A stretch of 64,000 nucleotides of DNA from positions 1 to 64,000 of the forward strand of contig NZ_JAKRMU010000007.1 of NCBI RefSeq assembly GCF_022345965.1, written 5' to 3'. The DNA comes from Corynebacterium sp. ACRQK. GTDB lineage: Bacteria > Actinomycetota > Actinomycetes > Mycobacteriales > Mycobacteriaceae. The translations under genes were made by a program, and so were the position numbers. The number at the start of each line of letters is the position of its first letter. Position 1 is the stretch's first letter. Below the pieces are notes generated by a model that was not told the origin of the DNA, searched no databases, and saw only the letters and a program-made list of their open reading frames with translations. Of this stretch, positions 42,083 to 51,954 are shown piece by piece.

Positions 42083-43015
42083 ATGAAGAAAGTTTTGACC
42101 ATCCTGGCAGTGCTGGTCCTGCTCGCACTCATTGTGGTGGGCGTGGGCAATTGGCTGCTCACCGGCGACGGTGTTGATGTCCCGGGGCCGGACAAGCCCG
42201 CCTCTCCGCCCGCCCCGGAGGCACAGAACCCGCCTGGGTGCGTGGACGTAGAGGTGCTGGCCGCACCGGGCACGTGGGAATCCAAGGCCGACGACGATCC
42301 GCTGGCACCGCACGCCAACCCTCACTCGCTGATGCTGAACGTCACCCGCCCGCTGGCCGATGAGTTTTCTCCGGACAAGGTGAAGGTGTGGACCCTGCCG
42401 TACACCGCACAGTTCCGCAACATGAACGCACAGCACGAGATGAGTTATGACGACTCCCGTAACCAGGGCTTCGAGCGGATGAAGGAGGAGCTGCGGGTGA
42501 TGCACGAGAAGTGTCCGGCAACGTCCTTCATCCTGACCGGCTTTAGCCAGGGCGCGGTGATAACTGGTGACCTGGCAGGAGAGATCGGCAATGGGCGCGG
42601 CCCCGTGCCTGCCGATCGGGTGCTGGGAGTGTCGCTGATCGCCGACGGTAGGCAGGAGCTGGATAAAGGCAAACTAGTTGGCGCGCAGGGCATACGCGGC
42701 ATTGGTGCGGAGATTGCGCTGAACCCGGTGAGCGGGCTGATTCAGACGATCGTGCCGGGCGCTACGATGCGCGGCCCGCGCCCGGATGGGTTCGGTGAAC
42801 TGAACGATCGGGTGAATAACTACTGCGCCCCTGCGGATCTTATTTGTGACGCCCCAGCGGATCTGGGCAACGCTCTTGTGCGAGCCAAGGACCTAGTGGC
42901 CGCCAACGCTGTGCATGCGGAGTATGCGACAAACGGGAAGGTCGTGGAGGGCCAGACCGTTCCGGAATACATCGTTGGATGGGCGCGGGATCTGATTAAC
43001 GAGCGCGTGCAGTAG
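42083..43015 (+). CDS. Cutinase-family lipase (Rv3802c-type envelope lipase)
   Basis: A 310-residue membrane-anchored alpha/beta hydrolase. The N-terminal helix (VLTILAVLVLLALIVVGVGNWLL) acts as anchor or uncleaved signal. The cutinase core has GCVDVEVLAAPGTWES, the nucleophile in FILTGFSQGAVITGDLAGEIG, and the Asp/His region near DLICDAPADLGNAL ... ANAVHAEYAT. The Rv3802c equivalent lies beside fadD32 in mycobacteria, has thioesterase/phospholipase activity and is tied to mycolate supply. A motif-like copy (CTTATTTGTGACGCCCC) lies in its 3' part. Confidence 0.9.
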   Translation: MKKVLTILAVLVLLALIVVGVGNWLLTGDGVDVPGPDKPASPPAPEAQNPPGCVDVEVLAAPGTWESKADDDPLAPHANPHSLMLNVTRPLADEFSPDKVKVWTLPYTAQFRNMNAQHEMSYDDSRNQGFERMKEELRVMHEKCPATSFILTGFSQGAVITGDLAGEIGNGRGPVPADRVLGVSLIADGRQELDKGKLVGAQGIRGIGAEIALNPVSGLIQTIVPGATMRGPRPDGFGELNDRVNNYCAPADLICDAPADLGNALVRAKDLVAANAVHAEYATNGKVVEGQTVPEYIVGWARDLINERVQ

Positions 43016-43127
43016 CCGCTCGCCGTTTCGGCGGGCCCATGCGTGCCGATGTGCCGGAGCTGTGGGGGCACACGGCACACGGGAATGCGAAATTGCCGGG
43101 TAACAGGAGCGGTGCCCGGTACGATGT

Positions 43128-43143
43128 GTTTCACAAGTGAAAC
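43128..43143 (+). promoter_or_regulatory. Palindromic operator candidate upstream of fadD32
   Basis: GTTTCAC-AA-GTGAAAC is a perfect 7+7 palindrome about 90 bp before the fadD32 GTG, in the only intergenic gap ahead of the fadD32-pks13-accD genes. It probably binds a dimeric regulator; identity unknown. Confidence 0.5.
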
Positions 43144-43233
43144 TAAATGTTTATGGCGTTAGGGCTATGGCGTTGGAGCTAGGTAGCTAACCCGATACCG
43201 TTTGAACCGAGTGGATAAGTAGAGGAGACCCGC

Positions 43234-45123
43234 GTGGACATCACTGCAGCAATGGGCCAGTTTTACGACGAGCAGGGCGACATCAACGTCCCCGATCAGC
43301 TCACCCTTTCCGGCATGTGCGAGATGCTTTACACCATGGCGCAGATGGAGGGCACGGTAGATAATGTGCTGATCCGCTACTGGGACTTCGCCGAGTCCCG
43401 CGAGGGCACGGTGCACGAGATCACCCGCGCGCAGGTGAACACCCGCATCAAGGCCGTGTGTGTCCGTCTGCAGCAGGTCGCCAAGCCCGGCGACCGCGTG
43501 GCCATCCTGGCTAATAACTCCCCGGAGTACATGTACGCCTTCCTGGGTGCGATGTATGCCCGCATGGTGCCCGTGCCGCTGTATGACCCGAACGAGCCGG
43601 GCCACACCGGCCACCTGACTGCCGTGCTGGGTTCCTCCGAGCCGACGGTGGTGCTGACGAATAAGCGCTCCGCCACGGCCGTGCGCAAGCACTTCGCCTC
43701 CACGCCCACCACCGAGCGCCCCCGCGTGCTGACGGTGGATGCGCTGCCGGATGCGCTAGCCGACGACTGGCAGAACCCCATGGCCGCCATCATGGCGGAT
43801 CCATCGCTGGCGCCGAAGTCCAGCGAGGAGGCGTTCCTGCAGTACACCTCCGGCTCCACGCGTACCCCGGCGGGCGTGGTGCTTACCCACAAGTCAATCG
43901 TCACCAACGTGCTGCAGATCTTCAAGGCAGCGAGCCTGCAGACTCCGCTGCGCCTGAGCACCTGGCTGCCGCTACACCACGATATGGGCGTGATCCTGTC
44001 CGCCTTCGTGATCATCCTGGGCCTGCCCTTCGACCTGATGTCCCCGCGTGATTTCATCCAGGACCCGGCCCGCTGGGTTCGCCAGCTGAACCGCCAGAGC
44101 GAGGAAGAGAACGTCTACACCGTCGTGCCGAACTTCGCCCTGGAGCTGGCCGTTCGCTACGCCGACCCGGCAAAGGTCGCGGAGCTGGCCGACGTGGATC
44201 TGTCCGCAATCGACGGCATCATCAACGGTTCCGAGCCGGTGCACCACAGCTCTGTGCAGAAGTTCCTGGATACCTTCGGCCCCTATGGCTTTAAGAAGGA
44301 GGCCATGCGTCCGTCCTACGGCTTGGCCGAGGCCACGCTGCTGGTCACCACTCCGCAGACTGACGAGCGTCCCCTGACGAAGTGGTTCAAGCGCGAGGAG
44401 CTCTCCGAAGGCACCGTCGTGGAGGGCAGCGCGGATGACGCAGACAGTCTCTCCCTGGTATCCCTGGGCCAAGTGTGTGCCCCGCAGACCATTGCGATCG
44501 TCGATCCGGAGACCGGCAAGGAGCTGACGGATGGAAACGTCGGCGAGATCTGGGTCCACGGCGACAACATGGCCGCGGGCTACCTGAACCGTCCAGAGGA
44601 GACCCAGGAGACGTTCCGCAACTCCCTGCCGACCGCCAACCGCCTGGATTCCGATAGCCGCGCGGGCGACGCTCCGGAGGACAACTGGATGCGCACCGGT
44701 GACCTGGCGGTCATCGTGGATGGTCACCTGTTCATCACCGGACGCCTGAAGGACCTCATCATCGTCGCCGGCCGTAACCACTACCCGCAGGACATTGAGG
44801 CCACCGCCGACGAGGCCACCGAGCAGACCGCCCCGGCCGTCATCGCCGCCTTCGCAGTGGAGGCCGGTGGTTCCGCAAGCGGTGCCGTCGACGGCGAGTT
44901 CGTCGAAGGTCTCATCATCGTCGCCGAGCGCGATCCGGACGCCAGCGAGGACGGGGACGCGGAGGCAATCGAGGCCATGCGCGCGGCCGTCACCGCTACC
45001 CACGGTGTGCAGCCTTCCGATGTGCGCATCATTGCACCGGGCACCCTGCCGCGTTCCTCCGCCAACAAGATCGCCCGCCGTGTGGCCGCGAAGGCATATC
45101 TGGAGGGCACGCTGGGCGCTTAA
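43234..45123 (+). CDS. fadD32: Long-chain fatty acyl-AMP ligase FadD32
   Basis: A 629-residue adenylating enzyme that activates the meromycolate-type chain and loads it on the Pks13 N-terminal ACP. The start is GTG 43234 with AGAGGAG seven bases upstream. Adenylation motifs: LQYTSGSTRTPAGVVLTHKSIVTNV (P-loop), LPLHHDMGVILSAF, PSYGLAEATLLVTT, GEIWVHGDNMAAGYLNRPEET and WMRTGDLAVIVDGHLFITGRLKDLIIVAGRNHYPQDIEATADEAT. The usual FAAL insertion, which blocks the CoA reaction, lies around 345-370. The order with pks13 and accD is conserved in mycolata. Confidence 0.96.
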   Translation: MDITAAMGQFYDEQGDINVPDQLTLSGMCEMLYTMAQMEGTVDNVLIRYWDFAESREGTVHEITRAQVNTRIKAVCVRLQQVAKPGDRVAILANNSPEYMYAFLGAMYARMVPVPLYDPNEPGHTGHLTAVLGSSEPTVVLTNKRSATAVRKHFASTPTTERPRVLTVDALPDALADDWQNPMAAIMADPSLAPKSSEEAFLQYTSGSTRTPAGVVLTHKSIVTNVLQIFKAASLQTPLRLSTWLPLHHDMGVILSAFVIILGLPFDLMSPRDFIQDPARWVRQLNRQSEEENVYTVVPNFALELAVRYADPAKVAELADVDLSAIDGIINGSEPVHHSSVQKFLDTFGPYGFKKEAMRPSYGLAEATLLVTTPQTDERPLTKWFKREELSEGTVVEGSADDADSLSLVSLGQVCAPQTIAIVDPETGKELTDGNVGEIWVHGDNMAAGYLNRPEETQETFRNSLPTANRLDSDSRAGDAPEDNWMRTGDLAVIVDGHLFITGRLKDLIIVAGRNHYPQDIEATADEATEQTAPAVIAAFAVEAGGSASGAVDGEFVEGLIIVAERDPDASEDGDAEAIEAMRAAVTATHGVQPSDVRIIAPGTLPRSSANKIARRVAAKAYLEGTLGA

Positions 45124-45220
45124 TCCATAAAGCGACCTCGGCGCGTTAAAATATAGCGCTACTGCGACTCACTCACGCCTTGCATAAGGCATCCCGGCAC
45201 GAAAGGAAACGCGACCTTCC

Positions 45221-48200
45221 ATGGCAGACAACCAGCAGGGCGCCCCCACAGCTGACCAGCAATCCCGCCCCGCCACGATTCAGCAGATGCGGGAGTGGTT
45301 ACGCACCTGGGTGGCGAACACCACCGGTTTGGATGCCACGGAGATCTCCGACGAACGCTCGATGCAGGACTTCGGCCTGTCTTCCCGCGACGTCGTAGTC
45401 CTTTCCGGCGACCTGGAGCGCCTGCTTGGCACCACACTCGACGCGACGATTGCCTACGAGTTCAACACCATTGCCGCCCTGGCCGAGCACCTGATGCAGG
45501 GTCGTGGTTCCGGCGCTGTTTTTGGTAGTGACGCCACCACCTCCGCCGACGCGGCGGCCAGCGCAGGTGGCCCGCTTCCACTGGGCCAGCGCGACATCGC
45601 TGTGGTCGGCATGGCGGGGCGCTACCCCGGGGCAGACAGTGCGGATGAGATGTGGGAGCTGTTTTCCAACTACCGCTCCGGCGTGGGCGAGCTGCCCGCG
45701 GGCCGTTGGTCGGAGTACTCCCGCGACCCGGAGATGACCCGCCGCATGGAGCAGGCTCAGCTGACGGGCGGCTACATCGAGGACATCGCCTCCTTCGACG
45801 CGGAGTTCTTCGGTCTCTCCCCGCTGGAGGCCGCGAACATGGACCCTCAGCAGCGCATTATCCTGCAGCTGACGTGGGAGGCACTGGAGGACGCGCACAT
45901 TCCCGCCAATCAGCTGCGCGGCAAGCACGTCGGCGTGTTCATGGGCAACACCAATAACGACTACGGCATGTTAATCTCCGCCGACCCGGCGGAGGCGCAC
46001 CCCTATGCGCTGATTGGTAACTCCAGCTCCATCATCGCCAACCGCGTTTCCTATGCTTTCGACTTCCGCGGCCCATCCGTGGCGATGGATACGGCCTGCT
46101 CTTCGTCGCTGGTGGCAATTCACCAGGCGGTGCGCTCCCTGCGTGATGGTGATTCTGAGGTCGCTGTGGCGGGTGGCGTCAACCTCCTGTGCAGCCCCTT
46201 TGCAACCGTGGCGTTTTCCGAGCTCGGCGTGCTCAGCCCGACGGGCGGCATTCGTGCCTTCAGCGATGATGCCGACGGCATCGTGCGTTCCGACGGCGCG
46301 GGCGTGGTTGTGTTGAAGCGCCTGGAGGATGCGCGCCGCGACGGCGACAACGTGCTGGCCGTGATCAAGGGCTCGGCGGTGAACTCCGATGGCCGTTCGA
46401 ACGGCCTGACCGCCCCGAACCCGGATGCGCAGGTGGACGTGTTGCGCAGCGCCTACGCCGACGCGCGGATCGATCCGCAGGCCGTGGACTACGTGGAGGC
46501 GCACGGCACCGGCACCATCCTGGGCGACCCGATCGAAGCCACTGCCCTGGGGACTGTCCTGGGGCGCCAACGCGACGTGGCCGAGCCGCTGCTGCTGGGT
46601 AGTGCGAAGACGAACTTTGGCCACACCGAGGCCGCCGCGGGCGTCGCGGGCGTGATGAAGGTCGTGCTGGCAATGCGCGAGGGCGTGCTGCCGCCGAGCC
46701 TGAACTACAGCGGCCCGAACCCGTACATCGATTTCGACCGCGAACACCTGGAGGTCGTGGAGGATCCGCGCGAGTGGCCGGAGTACTCCGGGCGCGCCAT
46801 CGCCGGTGTGTCCGGCTTCGGCTTCGGCGGCACGAACGCGCACGTGGTCATCGCGGCGCCGAATCTGGAAGAAGAGGCCGCGGCGGGCGTTGGGGCGGCC
46901 GGCGCAAACTCCGCTGCCCCCATCGGCCTGGACCGTGAGGATTCCGCGGGCGAGGCCCCGCGCGTGCTGCTGCCCGTCAGCGGGCTGCTGCCTTCCCGCC
47001 GTCGCCAGGCCGCGGAAGCACTGGCCGCGTACCTGGAGCAGAACAAGGAATCCTTCACCAAGGCAGGCGATGAAGCCGACCAGCTACGCGGCGTAGCCCT
47101 GGCGCTGGCTGGCCACAACCACGGCCGTTCCCGCGGCGTGGTTTCCGCCGCCACCTTCGACGAAGCCATCGCCGGGTTGCAGCGCATCGCCGCCGGCAAG
47201 CAGGGCGCGACGGTGAAGACTGCCGACTCGCCCTCGGTAAATGGTCCGGTGTGGGTCTTCTCGGGCTTCGGCTCCCAGCACCGCAAGATGGCCAAGGATC
47301 TCTACGAGCTCTCCGATTTCTTCGCCGCCCGCCTGGACGAGCTGGACCAGGTCGTGCTGGCGGAATCCGGCTGGTCTTTCGTCGAGATGGTGCTGGACGA
47401 CGAGCAGAACTACGACACGGAGCGCGCCCAGGTGGGTATCACCTGCGTGCAAATTGCACTGAACGACCTCGTGCGCGCCCTGGGTGCCAAGCCCGCCGCC
47501 GTCGTCGGCCAGTCCATGGGCGAGATTGCGGCGGCCTACGCCGTGGGGGGTATCACCGCTGAGGAGGCCGTGCGCACCGCCTGCCACCGCGCCCGCCTGA
47601 TGGGCGAGGGCGAGCGCCTGCTGCCAGAGGACAAACAGGGCGCCATGGCTGTGGTCGAGTTCGGCGTGGAGGAGCTCGCGACCTTCACCTCCGAGCACCC
47701 CGAATACGCCCAGGTGGAGCCCGCCGTGTACGCCGCGCCGGGCATGACCACCGTCGGCGGCCCCGCCGAGCCAGTGCAGAAGCTGGTGGAGTACCTCGAG
47801 GGGGAGGGCAAGTTCGCCCGCCTGCTGAAGGTCAAGGGCGCGGGCCACACCTCGATGCTGGATCCGATCCTGGGCGAGCTCCACTACGAGATCAGCGACC
47901 TGGATCCGCAGTCGATCCACACCCCGCTGTACTCCACCGTGGACCGTGGCCGCGTGTACCAGCCGGGCGAGGTCGTCCACGATGCCGAGTACTTCCTGCG
48001 CTGCACCCGCCAGCCCGTCTGGTTCTCCGAGGCGACGGGCAAGCAGTTCGACGATGGCTACCGGACCTTCATCGAGTTCTCCCCGAACCCGGTAGCTCTG
48101 ATGCCGCTGATGAACAACTCCTTCGCGCACAACGCCAGCGATTCCAAGCTGATGTTCCTGCTTAAGCGCAAGGAGCCGGTTTCCCAGACCCTACTGTCCA

Positions 48201-50278
48201 CCCTCGCGGAGCTGTACGTGCAGGGCGCGGATCTGAACCTGAAGGCTCTGGCAGGTGGCTCCCGCGCGAGCCTGCCGAAGGTGCCGGGCACGCAGTGGAA
48301 CCTGCAGCGCCACTGGACGAGCGCTCGCCCGTCTTCCGGCCCTGCCGTGGACCTGCCGGGCACGCGCGTGGATCTGCCCGACGGTCGCGTTGTCTTCAGC
48401 GTGCCGGCCGAGGATGTGCCGAGCATCGAGCTGCTGGCCGAAGCTGCGGCGGAGGTGCTGGCCGACGGTGCCACGGTGGCCGCCACCCGCGACCACGCCC
48501 CGCTGCCGACGGCGGGCCAGCTGACGACCATCGCCGCCGGTTCCCTCGGCGGCTGGTCCCTGTCCGTCTACGCCGCCGATGCGCCCGGTGCACAGTCGAT
48601 GCCGCTGGTCGCGGAGGCTTTCGTCGCTACTCTCGGTGGCGTGGTTGGGGCTCTGGGCGCTAAGGGTACTGACGCCGCCTCGGCCTCTGCTTCCGCGAAG
48701 ATCAGCGGGGCGCCGAACGCCTCCGCCGCTGACACTTCCACAAAGGAGAGCGCGGGCAACGCGCTGCCCGAAGTAGACGAGTCTGCTGACCGCTGGGATC
48801 CGAACTCCGGTGAGTCCGCCGGAGACCGCCTGCGCGCCATCGTCTCCGAATCCATGGGTTATGACATCGAGGATCTGCCGGGCGAGCTGCCCCTGATCGA
48901 CCTGGGCCTGGATTCCCTGATGGGCATGCGCATCAAGAACCGCGTGGAGTATGATTTCGACCTGCCGCCGCTGCAGGTCCAGGCACTCCGCGATGGCTCG
49001 GTGGACGACGTGATCGCGCTCGTGGAGCAGATGATCGCGGAGCGTCACGCAAGCGCTGCCGACGCTGATGGTGCCGACAGTGCTGAGGTCGCTGCCGGGG
49101 GAGAAGGTGGCGTCACTAAACAAGACACTGGTGAAGAAGACAGCGCAAACGAAGACGGCGCAGCGACCGACTACACCGCGACCGGGGGCGGCGTGGCACC
49201 GCGAGATGCGAGCGAGCGCCTGGTGTTCGCCACCTGGGCAAAGGTCACCGGCAAGGCAGCCCAGGGCGTAACGAGCCAGCTGCCGAGCATCGACGAGGAG
49301 CAGGCGCGGGGCATCGCGGACCGCTTGACCGAACGCTCTGGAGCGGAGGTCAGCGCCGAGGATGTGCTGGCCGCCGAAACCCTCGAGCCGCTGAGCGAGA
49401 AGGTACGCAGCAGCTTCGAAAGCGAAGTGGAGGGCAACATTCGCGTGCTGCGGGCGCGCCCTGCAGGCAGCACTCAGCCTGCGGTGTTCCTGTTCCACCC
49501 TGCTGGTGGTTCCTCGGTGGTGTACGCGCCACTAATGCGCCGCCTGCCGGACGACGTGCCGGTCTACGGCGTGGAGCGCCTGGAAGGCGAACTCGCGGAC
49601 CGCGCGGCGGCTTACCTGGAGGAGATCATCGAGCTGGCCGACGGCCGCCCGGTTCTGCTGGGAGGCTGGAGCTTCGGTGGCGCCCTGGCGTACGAAGTTG
49701 CCCACCAGCTGGGTAAACGCGCCGCAGCGGGCGAACCGAGCGCAGAGGTCGAGCGCATCGTGCTGCTGGACACCGTGCAGCCGAAGAACCCCGCCCCGGA
49801 TACGAAGGAAGAAATGCACGCGCGCTGGGATCGTTACGCGGCGTTTGCGCAGAAGACCTACGGCCTGCCGCTAGAGGTTCCCCACGAGCTGCTGGACCAG
49901 CAGGGCGAGGGCGTGATGATGCAGATGTTCCAGCAGTTCCTTACCTCCCCGGAGGCCAAGGGGATGGGCCTGCCCGCGGGCGTGCTGGAGCACCAGCGCG
50001 CCAGCTTCGTGGATAACCGCATCCTGGAATCCCTGGACTTCCGGGCTTGGGCGGAGGTGAAGGCACCCGTCACGCTGTTCCGCGCGGAGCGGATGCACGA
50101 CGGCGCGATCGAGCTGGAACCGGCCTACGCCGAGGTGGCGCCAGACGGTGGCTGGGGTGAGATCGTCGAGGATCTGGAGATCGTCCAGCTACGCGGCGAC
50201 CACCTGGCTATTGTGGACGAGCCAGAGATCTCTAAAGTGGGACGTGTGATCGCCAAGCACATTGCGGACGGCGTTTAG
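45221..50278 (+). CDS. pks13: Polyketide synthase Pks13, mycolate condensase
   Basis: A 1685-residue type I PKS performing the Claisen-type condensation that gives 3-oxo-mycolate. Domains: N-terminal ACP (about 20-95, FGLSSRDVVVLSG), ketosynthase (about 120-545, VAMDTACSSSLVAIHQ and EAHGTGTILGDPIEA), acyltransferase (about 670-985, VVGQSMGEIAAAYAVGG), second ACP (about 1195-1285, IDLGLDSLMGMRIKNR) and C-terminal thioesterase (about 1425-1685, LLGGWSFGGALAYEVAHQ). KR, DH and ER are absent as in other Pks13 proteins. The ACP2-TE linker is acidic low complexity and contains a motif copy (GGVTKQD). GAAAGGAAACG precedes the ATG; TTAAAATATAGC upstream may be a promoter. Confidence 0.97.
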   Translation: MADNQQGAPTADQQSRPATIQQMREWLRTWVANTTGLDATEISDERSMQDFGLSSRDVVVLSGDLERLLGTTLDATIAYEFNTIAALAEHLMQGRGSGAVFGSDATTSADAAASAGGPLPLGQRDIAVVGMAGRYPGADSADEMWELFSNYRSGVGELPAGRWSEYSRDPEMTRRMEQAQLTGGYIEDIASFDAEFFGLSPLEAANMDPQQRIILQLTWEALEDAHIPANQLRGKHVGVFMGNTNNDYGMLISADPAEAHPYALIGNSSSIIANRVSYAFDFRGPSVAMDTACSSSLVAIHQAVRSLRDGDSEVAVAGGVNLLCSPFATVAFSELGVLSPTGGIRAFSDDADGIVRSDGAGVVVLKRLEDARRDGDNVLAVIKGSAVNSDGRSNGLTAPNPDAQVDVLRSAYADARIDPQAVDYVEAHGTGTILGDPIEATALGTVLGRQRDVAEPLLLGSAKTNFGHTEAAAGVAGVMKVVLAMREGVLPPSLNYSGPNPYIDFDREHLEVVEDPREWPEYSGRAIAGVSGFGFGGTNAHVVIAAPNLEEEAAAGVGAAGANSAAPIGLDREDSAGEAPRVLLPVSGLLPSRRRQAAEALAAYLEQNKESFTKAGDEADQLRGVALALAGHNHGRSRGVVSAATFDEAIAGLQRIAAGKQGATVKTADSPSVNGPVWVFSGFGSQHRKMAKDLYELSDFFAARLDELDQVVLAESGWSFVEMVLDDEQNYDTERAQVGITCVQIALNDLVRALGAKPAAVVGQSMGEIAAAYAVGGITAEEAVRTACHRARLMGEGERLLPEDKQGAMAVVEFGVEELATFTSEHPEYAQVEPAVYAAPGMTTVGGPAEPVQKLVEYLEGEGKFARLLKVKGAGHTSMLDPILGELHYEISDLDPQSIHTPLYSTVDRGRVYQPGEVVHDAEYFLRCTRQPVWFSEATGKQFDDGYRTFIEFSPNPVALMPLMNNSFAHNASDSKLMFLLKRKEPVSQTLLSTLAELYVQGADLNLKALAGGSRASLPKVPGTQWNLQRHWTSARPSSGPAVDLPGTRVDLPDGRVVFSVPAEDVPSIELLAEAAAEVLADGATVAATRDHAPLPTAGQLTTIAAGSLGGWSLSVYAADAPGAQSMPLVAEAFVATLGGVVGALGAKGTDAASASASAKISGAPNASAADTSTKESAGNALPEVDESADRWDPNSGESAGDRLRAIVSESMGYDIEDLPGELPLIDLGLDSLMGMRIKNRVEYDFDLPPLQVQALRDGSVDDVIALVEQMIAERHASAADADGADSAEVAAGGEGGVTKQDTGEEDSANEDGAATDYTATGGGVAPRDASERLVFATWAKVTGKAAQGVTSQLPSIDEEQARGIADRLTERSGAEVSAEDVLAAETLEPLSEKVRSSFESEVEGNIRVLRARPAGSTQPAVFLFHPAGGSSVVYAPLMRRLPDDVPVYGVERLEGELADRAAAYLEEIIELADGRPVLLGGWSFGGALAYEVAHQLGKRAAAGEPSAEVERIVLLDTVQPKNPAPDTKEEMHARWDRYAAFAQKTYGLPLEVPHELLDQQGEGVMMQMFQQFLTSPEAKGMGLPAGVLEHQRASFVDNRILESLDFRAWAEVKAPVTLFRAERMHDGAIELEPAYAEVAPDGGWGEIVEDLEIVQLRGDHLAIVDEPEISKVGRVIAKHIADGV
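49107..49130 (+). repeat. Degenerate dispersed motif in pks13 linker
   Basis: GGTGGCGTCACTAAACAAGA then CACTG. It equals the 16371 copy in the GGCGTCACTAAA part, with ACAAGAC in place of GAAAGAC. Read as GGVTKQDT between ACP and thioesterase. Confidence 0.5.
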
Positions 50279-50352
50279 CTGAAACGCGCACGGCGACTAA
50301 ATAGATAGCCCCTTAGTAGAAGGGGTTTGTCGAATACGAAGGGACTTTCACT

Positions 50353-51945
50353 GTGACTGTTGCCGATGAGGGAGCAACCGCCGCTAACGGCACCGAAGCC
50401 ACCGGCGCTACCGCCGAGAAGCTGGCGGAGCTGCACCGGAGGTTGGAACAGGCGCAGGACCCGGGCTCCGAGAAGGCCAAGGCCAGGCGCGATGAGGCCG
50501 GGCTGACCACGCCCCGCCAGCGCATCGATGCGCTGCTGGACGAGGGCACGTTCGTGGAGATTGGCGCGCTGGGACGCACCCCCGGCGAGGAGGATGCCCC
50601 CTACGGCGACGGCGTGGTCACCGGCTACGGCCGGGTGGGCGGTCGCACCGTGGCGGTGTACGCCCACGATAAGACGGTGTACGGCGGCTCGGTGGGCGAG
50701 ACCTTCGGCAAGAAGGTCTGCGAGGTCATGGACATGGCCATCCGCATCGGCTGCCCGGTCATCGGCATTAACGATTCCGGCGGCGCCCGCATTCAGGATG
50801 CCGTGATGTCCCTGGCGATGTACTCCGAGATCTCCCGCCGTCAACTGCCGCTGAGTGGCCAGTCCCCGCAGATCTCCATCCTGCTCGGCCCGTCCGCCGG
50901 TGGCGCCGTCTATGCGCCTGTGACCACCGACTTTGTAGTGGCAGTCGAAGGCCGCACGCAGATGTTCGTGACGGGCCCGGCGGTCATCGAATCGGTGACG
51001 GGCGAGAAAATTTCGATGGAAGAGCTCGGTGGGGCGCGTCAGCAAGCCCGCAACGGCAACGTCTCCTACGTCGCAACCAGCGAGGAAGACGCTTTCAACT
51101 ACGTCAAGGACCTGCTGGACTTCCTGCCTTCCAGCTCCTTCGACGAGACCCCGGAGTTCTGGGCGCCTAACGACGAGCTCACCGAGCGAGACTTCGAACT
51201 GAACGACATCATCCCGGACGATCCGAACGCGGGCTACGACATCATGGAGGTGCTCACCCGCATCTTCGACGACGACAACGTGCTGGAGGTGCAGGGCGAT
51301 TACGGCTCCAACGTCGTCACCGCCTTCGCCCGCATCGACGGCCATGCGGTGGGCGTGGTGGCCAACCAGCCGATGGAGCTGGCCGGTTGCCTGGACGCCG
51401 AGGCTGCGGATAAGGCCGCGCGTTTTATCCGTATTTGTGACGCCTACAATGTCCCCCTCGTCTGGGTCGTGGATACACCCGGGTACATGCCTGGTGTGGA
51501 GCAGGAAAAGGCCGGCCTGATTCACCGCGGAGCGAAGCTGGGCTTCGCCACTGTGGAGGCGACGGTGCCGAAGGTGACCGTGGTCGTGCGCAAGGCCTTT
51601 GGCGGTGGCTATGCCGTGATGGGCTCGAAGAACCTGGGCGCGGACATCAACCTGGTGTGGCCGACGGCGCAGATCGCAGTGATGGGCGCGGAGGCCGCCG
51701 TGGTGATGATGCAGGGCAAGGCTCTGGCCGCCATGCCGGAGGAGCAGCGCCCCGCGGCGAAGAAGATGTTCATGGACTTCTACAACGCGAACATGACCAG
51801 CCCCTATGTGGCGGCCGAGCGTGGCTACGTGGACTCCGTCATCACCCCGGACCAGACCCGAATCCGCCTGCGCCAGGCGATGCGCCAGCTGCGCAACAAG
51901 CAGGTGGTGGATACTCCGAAGAAGCACACCATCATGCCGATGTAA
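50353..51945 (+). CDS. accD3: Acyl-CoA carboxylase beta subunit for mycolate synthesis
   Basis: A 530-residue carboxyltransferase that makes the carboxylated long acyl-CoA extender for Pks13, with AccA3/AccBC-type, AccE and partner AccD subunits encoded elsewhere. Starts at GTG 50353. Biotin- and acyl-CoA-binding features: GINDSGGARIQDAVMSLAMYSEI, LLGPSAGGAVYAPVTTDFVVAVEG, VWVVDTPGYMPGVEQEKAGLIHRGAKLGFA and KAFGGGYAVMGSKNLGADINLVWPTAQIAVMGAEAAV. The position after pks13 identifies it with mycobacterial AccD4 and C. glutamicum AccD3; the symbol follows the latter. Confidence 0.95.
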   Translation: MTVADEGATAANGTEATGATAEKLAELHRRLEQAQDPGSEKAKARRDEAGLTTPRQRIDALLDEGTFVEIGALGRTPGEEDAPYGDGVVTGYGRVGGRTVAVYAHDKTVYGGSVGETFGKKVCEVMDMAIRIGCPVIGINDSGGARIQDAVMSLAMYSEISRRQLPLSGQSPQISILLGPSAGGAVYAPVTTDFVVAVEGRTQMFVTGPAVIESVTGEKISMEELGGARQQARNGNVSYVATSEEDAFNYVKDLLDFLPSSSFDETPEFWAPNDELTERDFELNDIIPDDPNAGYDIMEVLTRIFDDDNVLEVQGDYGSNVVTAFARIDGHAVGVVANQPMELAGCLDAEAADKAARFIRICDAYNVPLVWVVDTPGYMPGVEQEKAGLIHRGAKLGFATVEATVPKVTVVVRKAFGGGYAVMGSKNLGADINLVWPTAQIAVMGAEAAVVMMQGKALAAMPEEQRPAAKKMFMDFYNANMTSPYVAAERGYVDSVITPDQTRIRLRQAMRQLRNKQVVDTPKKHTIMPM

Positions 51946-51954
51946 TCGGTTGGC

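Noticed and set aside
45177..45190. GCCTT-GCAT-AAGGC hairpin before pks13 as an attenuator
   Set aside because: The stem is only five base pairs with no T tract or leader peptide. It is likely chance.
48191..49498. 435-codon frame antisense to pks13, and similar long antisense frames at 45971, 47084, 43972 and 57340 (plus)
   Set aside because: All lie entirely within well-supported genes and arise from codon-position GC bias.
50275..51927. 550-codon frame antisense to accD
   Set aside because: Shadow frame: Gly/His/Arg-rich composition without recognisable domains, while the sense gene is a complete carboxyltransferase.
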